This document shows positions 10,101 to 17,758 of a DNA stretch of 18,883 nucleotides, in pieces. The translations under genes and the position numbers were made by a program. Below the pieces are notes generated by a model. It saw nothing but the letters and a program-made list of their open reading frames with translations. It made no database searches and was not told the DNA's origin. The stretch comes from Theodoxus fluviatilis (lineage: Eukaryota; Mollusca; Gastropoda; Cycloneritida; Neritidae), in NCBI GenBank assembly GCA_034096865.1, contig JAWQFJ010026870.1:25001-43883 (forward strand), read 5' to 3'. Position 1 is the stretch's first letter. Every line of letters begins with the position of its first letter.

Positions 10101-11104
10101 GCAGAGGCAGCAGACCAGTGGTAGCCCCAGTAGCAAAGGAGGCAGAGGCAGCAGACCAGTGGTAGCCCCAGTAGCAAAGGAGGCAGAGGCAGCAGACCAG
10201 TGGTAGCCCCAGTAGCAAAGGAGGCAGAGGCAGCAGAGCTGTGGTAGCCCCAGTAGCAAAGGAGGCAGAGGCAGCAGACCAGTGGTAGCCCCAGTAGCAA
10301 AGGAGGCAGAGGCAGCAGAGCTGTGGTAGCCCCAGTAGCAAAGGAGGCAGAGGCAGCAGACCAGTGGTAGCCCCAGTAGCAAAGGAGGCAGAGGCAGCAG
10401 AGCTGTGGTAGCCCCAGTAGCAAAGGAGGCAGAGGCAGCAGACCAGTGGTAGCCCCAGTAGCAAAGGAGGCAGAGGCAGCAGACCAGTGGTAGCCCCAGT
10501 AGCAAAGGAGGCAGAGGCAGCAGACCAGTGGTAGCCCCAGTAGCAAAGGAGGCAGAGGCAGCAGAGCTGTGGTAGCCCCAGTAGCAAAGGAGGCAGAGGC
10601 AGCAGACCAGTGGTAGCCCAGTAGCAAAGGAGGCAGAGGCAGCAGACCAGTGGTAGCCCCAGTAGCTAAGGAGGCAGAGGCAGCAGACCAGTGGTAGCCC
10701 CAGTAGCAAAGGAGGCAGAGGCAGCAGACCAGTGGTAGCCCCAGTAGCTAAGGAGGCAGAGGCAGCAGAGCTGTGGTAGCCCCAGTAGCAAAGGAGGCAG
10801 AGGCAGCAGACCAGTGGTAGCCCCAGTAGCAAAGGAGGCAGAGGCAGCAGACCAGTGGTAGCCCCAGTAGCTAAGGAGGCAGAGGCAGCAGACCAGTGGT
10901 AGCCCCAGTAGCAAAGGAGGCAGAGACAGCAGACCAGTGGTAGCCCCAGTAGCTAAGGAGGCGAAGGCAGCAGACCAGTGGTAGCTCCAGTAGCTAAGGA
11001 GGCAGAGGCAGCAGACCAGTGGTAGCCCCAGTAGCTAAGGAGGCAGAGGCAGCAGACCAGTGGTAGCCCCAGTAGCTAAAGAGGCAGAAGCAGCAGAGCT
11101 GTGG
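7192..11104. repeat. 41-bp minisatellite, about 96 copies
   Basis: Each unit contains GGCAGCAGACCAGTGGTAGC or the alternative GAGCTGTGGTAGC, then CCCAGTAGCAAAGGAGGCAG. Sub-variants at the end of the unit are AGCAAAGG, AGCTAAGG and AACTAAGG. From the first CCAGTGG at 7204 to one at 11057 is 3853 bp, which is 94 x 41 minus 1; the missing base is a C lost near 10617. Units at the right end (10921-11104) are more diverged, and the last stops after GAGCTGTGG, where the next array starts directly. All three minus frames are open because the unit has no stop in that orientation, and a 123-bp cycle gives a 41-residue Leu/Cys-rich shadow. I see no gene. Confidence 0.97.
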
Positions 11105-13549
11105 AGGAAGGTGGGAAGCAGGAGGAAGGTGGGAAGCAGGAGGGAGGTGGGAAGCAGGAGGGAGGTGGGAAGCAGGAGGAAGGTGGGAAGCAGGAGGAAG
11201 GTGGGAAGCAGGAGGAAGGTGGGAAGCAGGAGGGAGGTGGGAAGCAGGAGGAAGGTGGGAAGCAGGAGGAAGGTGGGAAGCAGGAGGGAGGTGGGAAGCA
11301 GGAGGAAGGTGGGAAGCAGGAGGAAGGTGGGAAGCAGGAGGAAGGTGGGAAGCAGGAGGAGGTGGGAAGCAGGAGGAGGTGGGAAGCAGGAGGAGGTGGG
11401 AAGCAGGAGGAAGGTGGGAAGCAGGAGGAGGTGGGAAGCAGGAGGAAGGTGGGAAGCAGGAGGGAGGTGGGAAGCAGGAGGAAGGTGGGAAGCAGGAGGA
11501 TGGTGGGAAGCAGGAGGACGGTGGGAAGCAGGTGGAGGGTGGGAAGCTGGAGGAGGGTGGGAAGCAGGAGGAGGTGGGAAGCAGGAGGAGGTGGGAAGCA
11601 GGAGGAGGTGGGAAGCAGGAGGAGGTGGGAAGCAGGAGGAAGGTGGGAAGCAGGAGGAGGTGGGAAGCAGGAGGAGGTGGGAAGCAGGAGGGAGGTGGGA
11701 AGCAGGAGGAGGTGGGAAGCAGGAGGAAGGTGGGAAGCAGGAGGGAGGTGGGAAGCAGGAGGGAGGTGGGAAGCAGGAGGAGGTGGGAAGCAGGAGGAAG
11801 GTGGGAAGCAGGAGGGAGGTGGGAAGCAGGAGGGAGGTGGGAAGCAGGAGGAAGGTGGGAAGCAGGAGGAAGGTGGGAAGCAGGAGGAAGGTGGGAAGCA
11901 GGAGGAAGGTGGGAAGCAGGAGGAAGGTGGGAAGCAGGAGGAAGGTGGGAAGCAGGAGGGAGGTGGGAAGCAGGAGGAGGTGGGGCAGGAGGAGGTGGGA
12001 AGCAGGAGGAGGTGGGGCAGGAGGGAGGTGGGAAGCAGGAGGAGGTGGGAAGCAGGAGGGAGGTGGGAAGCAGGAGGGAGGTGGGAAGCAGGAGGAAGGT
12101 GGGAAGCAGGAGGAGGTGGGAAGCAGGAGGGAGGTGGGAAGCAGGAGGAAGGTGGGAAGCAGGAGGGAGGTGGGAAGCAGGAGGAGGTGGGAAGCAGGAG
12201 GAAGGTGGGAAGCAGGAGGGAGGTGGGAAGCAGGAGGAGGTGGGAAGCAGGAGGGAGGTGGGAAGCAGGTGTGTGGTGGGAAGCAGGAGGGAGGTGGGAA
12301 GCAGGAGGAGGTGGGAAGCAGGAGGGAGGTGGGAAGCAGGAGGAGGTGGGAAGCAGGAGGGAGGTGGGAAGCAGGAGGAAGGTGGGAAGCAGGAGGGAGG
12401 TGGGAAGCAGGAGGGAGGTGGGAAGCAGGAGGGAGGTGGGAAGCAGGAGGAGGTGGGAAGCAGGAGGAAGGTGGGAAGCAGGAGGAAGGTGGGAAGCAGG
12501 AGGAGGTGGGAAGAAGGAGGAGGTGGGAAGCAGGAGGGAGGTGGGAAGCAGGAGGGAGGTGGGAAGCAGGAGGGAGGTGGGAAGCAGGAGGGAGGTGGGA
12601 AGCAGGAGGGAGGTGGGAAGCAGGAGGAAGGTGGGAAGCAGGAGGGAGGTGGGAAGCAGGAGGGAGGTGGGAAGCAGGAGGGAGGTGGGAAGCAGGAGGA
12701 AGGTGGGAAGCAGGAGGGAGGTGGGAAGCAGGAGGAAGGTGGGAAGCAGGAGGGAGGTGGGAAGCAGGAGGAGGTGGGAAGCAGGAGGAAGGTGGGAAGC
12801 AGGAGGGAGGTGGGAAGCAGGAGGAAGGTGGGAAGCAGGAGGAGGTGGGAAGCAGGAGGTGGGAAGCAGGAGGAGGTGGGAAGCAGGAGGAGGTGGGAAG
12901 CAGGAGGAGGTGGGAAGCAGGAGGAAGGTGGGAAGCAGGAGGAGGTGGGAAGCAGGAGGAGGTGGGAAGCAGGAGGAGGTGGGAAGCAGGAGGGAGGTGG
13001 GAAGCAGGAGGAAGGTGGGAAGCAGGAGGAAGGTGGGAAGCAGGAGGAGGTGGGAAGCAGGAGGGAGGTGGGAAGCAGGAGGAAGGTGGGAAGCAGGAGG
13101 AAGGTGGGAAGCAGGAGGAGAGGTTGGAAGCAGGACGAGAGGTGGGAAGCAGGAGGAGGTGGGAAGCAGGAGGGAGGTGGGAAGCAGGAGGAAGGTGGGA
13201 AGCAGGAGGGAGGTGGGAAGCAGGAGGAAGGTGGAAGCATGAGGGAGGTGGGTAGCAGGAGGAGGTGGGAAGCAGGAGGAAGGTGGGAAGCAGGAGGAAG
13301 GTGGGAAGCAGGAGGGAGGTGGGGCAAGGAGGAAGGTGGGAAGCAGGAGGGAGGTGGGAAGCAGGAGGGAGGTGGGAAGCAGGAGGAAGGTGGGAAGCAG
13401 GAGGAAGGTGGGAAGCAGGAGGGAGGTGGGAAGCAGGAGGAGGTGGGAAGCAGGAGGAAGGTGGGAAGCAGGAGGGAGGTGGGAAGCAGGAGGGAGGTGG
13501 GAAGCAGGAGGGAGGTGGGAAGCAGGAGGGAGGTGGGAAGCAGGAGGAG
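11105..13549. repeat. 17/18-bp purine-rich minisatellite
   Basis: Three unit forms are mixed: GTGGGAAGCAGGAGGAAG (18 bp), GTGGGAAGCAGGAGGGAG (18 bp) and GTGGGAAGCAGGAGGAG (17 bp), roughly 135-140 units in all. The plus strand is almost pure purine except for the T and C in each unit. Each unit has four G runs (GG, GGG, GG, GG), enough for two-tier G-quadruplexes, with the C-rich complement opposite. The units contain no stop triplets in either orientation, so all frames run open for hundreds of codons; these frames change register at every 17-bp unit and are artefacts. Odd units occur at 11511-11560, 12265-12290 and 13115-13145. Confidence 0.96.
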
Positions 13550-13982
13550 GTGAGCAGCAGGAGGAGGTGAGCAGGAGGAGGTGAGCAGGAGGAGGTGAGC
13601 AGGAGGAGGTGAGCAGAAGGAGGTGAGCAGGAGGAGGTGAGCAGGAGGAGGTGAGCAGGAGGAGGTGAGCAGGAGGAGGTGAGCAGGAGGAGGTGAGCAG
13701 GAGGAGGTGAGCAGGAGGAGGTGAGCAGGAGGAGGTGAGCAGGAGGAGGAGGTGAGCAGGAGGAGGTGAGCAGGAGGAGGTGAGCAGCAGAAGGAGGTGA
13801 GCAGGAGGAGGTGAGCAGGAGGAGGTGAGCAGCAGGAGGAGGTGAGCAGGAGGAGGTGAGCAGGAGGAGGTGAGCAGGAGGAGGTGAGCAGGAGGAGGTG
13901 AGCAGGAGGAGGTGAGCAGGAAGGAGGTGAGCAGGAGGAGGTGAGCAGAAGGAGGTGAGCAGGAGGAGGTGAGCAGGAGGAG
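13550..13982. repeat. 14-bp derived sub-array, about 30 copies
   Basis: Units of GTGAGCAGGAGGAG. This equals the neighbouring 17-bp unit with GGA removed after GTG. A few units carry an extra AGC or AGG (13556, 13745, 13788 and 13830). The TGA in each unit ends the plus-strand open frames at about 13550-13580, whereas minus frames continue through it. Degenerate 18-bp-type units lie on both sides, so this looks like a secondary expansion inside the larger array. Confidence 0.95.
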
Positions 13983-14343
13983 GTGAAGCAGAGGAAGGTG
14001 AAGCAGGAGGAAGGTGGCAGCATGGGGAGGTGGGAAGAGAGGGATGAGTGGAAGCAAGGAGTGGAGGTGGGGCAAGGAGGGAAGGATGGAAGCTAGGAGG
14101 AGAGGTGGGGCAAGCAGGAGGGAGGTGGGGCAAGGAGGAAGGTGGGAAGCAGGAGGAAGGTGGGGCAAGCAGGAGGATGAGTGGGGGCAAGCAGGAGGTA
14201 CTGTGGGAAGCAGGAGGAAGGTGGGGGAAGCAGGAGGAAGGTGGGAAGCAGGAGGAAGGTGGGAAGCAGGAGGAAGGTGGGAAGCAGGAGGAAGGTGGGA
14301 AGCAGGAGGAAGGTGGGGCAAGCAGGAGGGAGGTGGGGCAAGG
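13983..14343. repeat. Degenerate 18-bp purine-rich units (array edge)
   Basis: Irregular copies related to GTGGGAAGCAGGAGGAAG resume after the 14-bp block, with GTGGGGCAAGCAGGAGG and similar forms, then five fairly regular copies at 14217-14320. The array stops at AAGGATAAAAACT (14340). The increased irregularity fits a decaying right border. Confidence 0.92.
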
Positions 14344-14550
14344 ATAAAAACTAAAAGAGAGAGGGGAGAAAGGAGTGCACACGCCTTACAGAAGACAAAA
14401 CGAGCACAGAAAATGACGGGATAAAACGCACATGGCAGCTGTTGTTAAGATCACACAGAGTCGCGTAAGTGTATGGAAAACTTTATTCCCCTCTTACACT
14501 CTTCCCAGCACCTCCCCCCCTCTCTCTCCCTGTCTCTCTCTACTCGCATG
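14344..14550. other. Single-copy spacer with a pyrimidine tract
   Basis: Ordinary-composition sequence between the purine array and the direct repeat at 14551. It contains a CT-rich tract at about 14505-14540. No reading frame of note is present. A minus-strand AATAAA is read from TTTATT at 14482-14487. Confidence 0.6.
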
Positions 14551-14565
14551 ATGGGTTTCTATTAA
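14551..14565 (+). repeat. 15-bp direct repeat, left copy
   Basis: ATGGGTTTCTATTAA, repeated exactly at 15710-15724. The two copies bracket 1144 bp that include the candidate mobile-element fragment, so they could be target-site duplications. Confidence 0.6.
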
Positions 14566-14771
14566 CACTTACCGTTGTGTCATAAAAACGCTCTGTCTGT
14601 CCACCAGTGGTGCTATAACAGACTTGTTTTTTCAAAAACACCCCTCCGCTTTTCTAATTAACATAGCTCAGAAACTATTAAACATTGACAAACACAATGT
14701 GTACAAAAAATGCTCAGAATTGGACACAAAATACCACAAAGCAAGCATTTCCTCTGTGTAATGAACATGCA

Positions 14772-14777
14772 TTTATT
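14772..14777 (-). promoter_or_regulatory. Candidate minus-strand poly(A) signal
   Basis: TTTATT on the plus strand gives AATAAA on the minus strand. Scanning downstream (leftward) from the SMYD4 stop, this is the first canonical AATAAA I find, about 2.6 kb away; the next is at 14482-14487. It serves SMYD4 only if the 3' UTR crosses the whole 27-bp array. A variant signal nearer the stop is equally possible. Confidence 0.25.
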
Positions 14778-14879
14778 TATGAATATCTAAAGGGGAGACA
14801 CGGCAGTGAAAATTGATCATTTGGGCTTGCATGGTCGATTTTGAGATTTGTGGTTTTTTGCACTCTTAGAACCCTCAAC

Positions 14880-14898
14880 AATCATTGTTACAATGATT
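14880..14898. repeat. 19-bp inverted repeat
   Basis: AATCATTGT and ACAATGATT flank a single T: perfect 9-bp arms. It lies in the AT-rich part of the candidate mobile-element segment. Confidence 0.7.
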
Positions 14899-15112
14899 CA
14901 ACAATGCCAATCTAGTAAGGTTGAGCTTGAAAATAGCATCTTTCTGTGCAAAAACCATCAATAAAACAGATGACCCACCCTTACAAAAGTGTTGTTGCAC
15001 AATTTTTGCTCATAAAATGCCAATGTTTGGGCCTTGGCAACGTATAGAAACTTTGAACAAACCTTCGCATGTTTGGTGTCGATCGAAAGCGCGGAATCTC
15101 ATTCAACCAGTG

Positions 15113-15126
15113 CAAGGGAGATAACT
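15113..15126 (+). repeat. CAAGGGAGATAACT motif
   Basis: From memory this short motif recurs widely in mollusc genomes, so it may mark a piece of dispersed repeat. Only one copy is present here and no SINE boxes are evident around it. This is a weak call, used mainly as a hint of taxonomic origin. Confidence 0.3.
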
Positions 15127-15190
15127 GCTCTTGGCTTCGTGTACAAAGAGCTATATGATCATTTGCAAGGGATAGATTCAAGCCTTTCAG

Positions 15191-15261
15191 GTCAGCTGAC
15201 ACGAATGAACCAATGAGAGAGCTCCATTCGCTCCAAATGCTTGGAGACAAGATGGCTGCCT
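15191..15261 (+). promoter_or_regulatory. Promoter-like motif cluster
   Basis: Three motifs occur in order: the perfect palindrome GTCAGCTGAC with an E-box core (15191-15200), CCAAT (15210-15214), and CAAGATGGCTGCC (15249-15261), which resembles the YY1-type AAGATGGC element often found over start codons in TATA-less animal promoters. The ATG of the short frame at 15252 lies inside the last motif. The spacing fits a compact core promoter, but activity is inferred only. Confidence 0.4.
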
Positions 15262-15581
15262 TCCGTTCGACTCTAAAGCGCTCTCTCGTACTTTTAACGC
15301 TGTTACCAGGCCTAAATAATAGTACCACACTGTACATGCCTTCAAAGGAAAGAAAAGTAACCAAAGAAATCGGCAGCTAGCGAAAGCAAGACTTGCAAAG
15401 GAGGAAAAGAGTGGCAGCGCAAGTACAGATCATCTGGCAGATCACTCGACATCAGTTGTGCGTTATGAGCCCACACCGATGCATCCTCTTCTCGCACCCA
15501 GCTTCCATGTGACCTCTGTTGGCAATCGGCCTACTTTTGAGCGTTAACAAAGGTCCTATCTTGCTTCACGATCCATCAGGC

Positions 15582-15589
15582 TATAAATA
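15582..15589 (+). promoter_or_regulatory. Candidate TATA box
   Basis: TATAAATA within GGCTATAAATAGAAGGG is an excellent TATA-box match. Transcription would begin near 15610-15615, about 25 bp before the hairpin at 15639. No convincing coding sequence follows: the open frame downstream begins only with GTG. It may be coincidental or belong to a non-coding transcript. Confidence 0.35.
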
Positions 15590-15638
15590 GAAGGGCCTTG
15601 TGCAATGCTGGAATGCCTCCAGTTGAGCGGGTGTGGCC

Positions 15639-15698
15639 CGCGAACTAGTCCGCGATAACCACTGGCAGCCGGCAATGCTTATCGCGAACCAGTTCGCG
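15639..15698. repeat. Hairpin with 20-bp arms
   Basis: The left arm (15639-15658, CGCGAACTAGTCCGCG plus ATAA) is the reverse complement of the right arm (15679-15698) at 18 of 20 positions, with a 20-base loop. The arms are rich in CGCG, unlike the surrounding DNA. Outer bases GTGG (15633-15636) and CCAC (15703-15706) could extend the stem after a small bulge. Confidence 0.75.
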
Positions 15699-15709
15699 AC
15701 TACCACGGA

Positions 15710-15724
15710 ATGGGTTTCTATTAA
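15710..15724 (+). repeat. 15-bp direct repeat, right copy
   Basis: Exact second copy of ATGGGTTTCTATTAA (the left copy is at 14551-14565). Confidence 0.6.
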
Positions 15725-16215
15725 TTATCATGGCGACGGCCAGATTCACATGTACAAATGTACGATACAATCAGGGAACCCCACCACGCACGTAGCATCC
15801 TTCTTTCCTCAGAGGAGGCAAGACATCCATTTTGAAACCTTGTCTACTCCCAGTGGTCCTATGAGGTCAACACAGCATGTTTTCTGTCTTGCATGGACGA
15901 GTCACTACAACATTCGAAGTCGACTCGTCACACGGCCATTCTGACCCACACGCATGACCTGCACATTCAGATCACGTGGACCCCACACCATTAGAGTCTG
16001 TGATCACAGAGTCCCATTGGCACCAGCCAGTTGTATGCCCTTGGCAGCAAGGACGGGACTGGCCAGGGCGCCTGCCTTGACCTCTGGACACCAGGTGTGG
16101 CCTGGCACCCCACACCACTGGACGTGGGGGCTCTCATCCCCGGCGGTGGTGTACTTGCTGCTGTGCAGGTCCCGGCAGCCTGCAGCCCTCTCCACAGACT
16201 CCTTGCAACAGACCA
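15725..16215. other. Single-copy spacer, no gene recognised
   Basis: Open frames here overlap on both strands and match nothing I know. Notable sites are an E-box CACGTG (15973-15978) and a perfect 14-bp palindrome TCTGTGATCACAGA (15997-16010). From about 16020 the composition turns GC-rich, like the adjacent SMYD4 locus, so it could belong to the 3' flank or a long 3' UTR of that gene. Confidence 0.5.
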
Positions 16216-17224
16216 GTGTCTGGCACCACCACGGTGTCTGCAGTGTCTGGCACCACCACGGTGTCTGCAGTGTCTGGCTCCACCACGGTGTCTGCAGTGT
16301 CTGGCACCACCACGGTGTCTGCAGTGTCTGGCACCACCACGGTGTCTGCAGTGTCTGGCTCCACCACGGTGTCTGCAGTGTCTGGCTCCACCACGGTGTC
16401 TGCAGTGTCTGGCACCACCACGGTGTCTGCAGTGTCTGGCACCACCACGGTGTCTGCAGTGTCTGGCACCACCACGGTGTCTGCAGTGTCTGGCTCCACC
16501 ACGGTGTCTGCAGTGTCTGGCACCACCACGGTGTCTGCAGTGCCTGGCACCACCACGGTGTCTGCAGTGTCTGGCTCCACCACGGTGTCTGCAGTGTCTG
16601 GCTCCACCACGGTGTCTGCAGTGTCTGGCTCCACCACGGTGTCTGCAGTGTCTGGCACCACCACGGTGTCTGCAGTGTCTGGCTCCACCACGGTGTCTGC
16701 AGTGTCTGGCTCCACCACGGTGTCTGCAGTGTCTGGCTCCACCACGGTGTCAGCAGTGTCTGGCTCCACCACGGTGTCTGTAGTGTCTGGCTCCACCACG
16801 GTGTCTGAAGTGTCTGGCACCACCACGGTGTCTGCAGTGTCTGGCACCACCACGGTGTCTGCAGTGTCTGGCTCCACCACGGTGTCTGCAGTGTCTGGCA
16901 CCACCACGGTGTCTGCAGTGTCTGGCTCCACCACGGTGTCTGCAGTGTCTGGCTCCACCACGGTGTCTGCAGTGTCTGGCACCACCACGGTGTCGCTCTG
17001 GCACGTGTCTGGTGTCTGGCTCCACCACGGTGTCTGAGTGTCTGGCCACCAGGTCTGCAGTGTCGCCCACCACGGTGTCTGCAGTGTCTGGCACCACCAC
17101 GGTGTCTGCAGTGTCTGGCACCACCACGGTGTCTGCAGTGTCTGGCTCCACCACGGTGTCTGCAGTGTCTGGCTCCACCACGGGGTCTGCAGTGTCTGGC
17201 ACCACCACGGTGTCTGCAGTGTCT
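16216..17224. repeat. 27-bp minisatellite, about 37 copies
   Basis: Each unit starts GTGTCTGGCACCACCACG or GTGTCTGGCTCCACCACG and ends GTGTCTGCA, so GTGTCTG occurs twice per unit. The A/T difference (CACC versus CTCC) splits the copies into two types scattered along the array. The region 16992-17088 is scrambled, with short and partial units. No unit contains a stop in any of the six frames, so frames of 250-460 codons arise on both strands; the plus frame would be Ser/Thr-rich (SGTTTVSAV). This lies beyond the SMYD4 stop, within its 3' flank or UTR. Confidence 0.96.
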
Positions 17225-17340
17225 GTGACTCCACCAAGGTGTCTGCAGTGTCTGTGACTCCACCAAGGTGTCTGCAGTGTCTGTGACTCCATCAAGGTGT
17301 CTGCAGTGTCTGTGACTCCACCAAGGTGTCTGCAGTGTCT
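17225..17340. repeat. 29-bp variant units, 4 copies, gene-proximal
   Basis: Starts at 17225, 17254, 17283 and 17312 are exactly 29 bp apart. Units begin GTGACTCCACCAAGGTGTCT. A fifth start at 17341 (GTGACTCCAGCAGACAGGTG) leaves the consensus and runs into the sequence just beyond the SMYD4 stop codon. These units differ from the 27-bp type by TGTGACTCC in place of TGGC(A/T)CC and AAGG in place of ACGG. Confidence 0.93.
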
Positions 17341-17343
17341 GTG

Positions 17344-17360
17344 ACTCCAGCAGACAGGTG
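17344..17360 (+). repeat. 17-bp copy of SMYD4 coding sequence, outside the gene
   Basis: ACTCCAGCAGACAGGTG, identical to 17399-17415 inside the SMYD4 exon (55 bp offset). There, on the minus strand, it encodes TCLLE. This copy lies just past the stop codon, at the head of the 29-bp units. Confidence 0.85.
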
Positions 17361-17369
17361 ATACAGACG

Positions 17370-17758
17370 CTACAGAGCGGTGCCTGCCTCCTCCACAAAC
17401 TCCAGCAGACAGGTGCGCATATCCTGGAGCTCCACCACCAGCTCGTGCTTGGGACCCAGGTGCGTGGTCAGGATGGCGGAGGCACGGGCGATGGCCTCCA
17501 GGGCTGGCTGTGGTCGTCCTGCGTTGAAGAGGATCTGCGCCGCCTTGTGCAGCTCGTGTCCCAGCTGCACCGAGTCGGCACCGAACTGCAGCTCCGTGAT
17601 GCGGAGGCTGGGGGCCAGGCAGTCGGCAGCCTGGGCAAACTGCCCCAGCATGGCGTGGCAGCGCGCCAGACAGTCGCTCACCTCCCCCAGATGGCGGTGG
17701 TTGGGGAACAGTGCCTCCTCCCGTAGAGCGCGGCACTGCTGGAACAGCTGCAGGGCTC
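17370..17758 (-). CDS. SMYD4: SMYD4-like protein, last coding exon (partial gene)
   Basis: This exon encodes the C-terminal 128 residues of a SET and MYND domain-containing protein of the SMYD4 type, a family of putative lysine methyltransferases linked in vertebrates to heart development. The catalytic SET and MYND zinc-finger parts lie in upstream exons outside the window. The exon carries the TPR-like helical C-terminal domain: a helical pair around LGEVSDCLARCHAMLGQFAQ, a second around LGHELHKAAQILFNAGRP, then HLGPKHELVVELQDMRTCLL and a stop (TAG, read from 17372 to 17370). The order, the GHEL..AQILFN motif and the GP.HE..ELQ.M..CLL ending are, as I recall them, features of SMYD4 more than SMYD2 or SMYD3. 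The 5' limit is a good acceptor (CCTGTCTGCCTGCAG, then GAGCCC) and the codon is split after its first base. The frame is intact and GC-rich. A fragment of its coding sequence recurs just past the stop. Confidence 0.85.

Larger units (their letters stand above)
14790..15547 (+). pseudogene. Possible broken transposon or gene 5' end
   Basis: The segment has promoter-like motifs followed by two overlapping plus-strand frames. One runs from ATG 15252 to TAG 15378-15380 (42 codons), starts MAAFRSTLKRSLVLLTLLPG and contains an internal ATG at 15336. The other is open from 15323 to TAA at 15545-15547 with no ATG near its start; it begins with a Lys/Arg-rich stretch containing QRNRQLAKARLAKEEK and then becomes Ser/Pro/His-rich. 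The two meet in an A-rich tract (15344-15356), so a one-base shift there would link them; this suggests a frameshifted remnant. A basic N-terminus like this occurs in proteins of some animal DNA transposons, but no transposase core is visible and no family is assigned. The left limit is a guess at GGGGAGACACGGC. It could instead be an ordinary first exon. Confidence 0.35.

Noticed and set aside
7510..10914. Leu/Cys-rich minus frames resembling multi-pass membrane proteins
   Set aside because: The 41-bp unit has no stop in the three minus frames. The 41-residue cycle is simply three units read through, and the three frames give the same peptide in different phase.
11060..13584. Plus-strand frames of about 700 codons (Gly/Lys/Glu/Arg-rich)
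   Set aside because: They are equally open in all three frames and end at the first TGA-containing 14-bp units, so they reflect repeat composition.
11035..14382. Minus-strand open frames of about 1000-1115 codons
   Set aside because: The purine-rich units contain no TTA, CTA or TCA on the plus strand, so every minus frame stays open. The translations are Pro/Ser/Leu/Cys repeats that change register at each 17-bp unit, and no flanking domain is present.
14981..15364. 127-codon minus-strand frame
   Set aside because: No family is recognised. It overlaps the better-supported plus-strand promoter-like and coding-like features, and no splice or start context favours it.
15633..15944. 103-codon plus-strand frame
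   Set aside because: It begins only with GTG, runs through the hairpin, and resembles no known protein.
16216..17037. Ser/Thr-rich frame that looks like a mucin tandem repeat
   Set aside because: All six frames are open, there is no signal peptide or flanking domain, and the array lies directly behind the stop of an opposite-strand gene.
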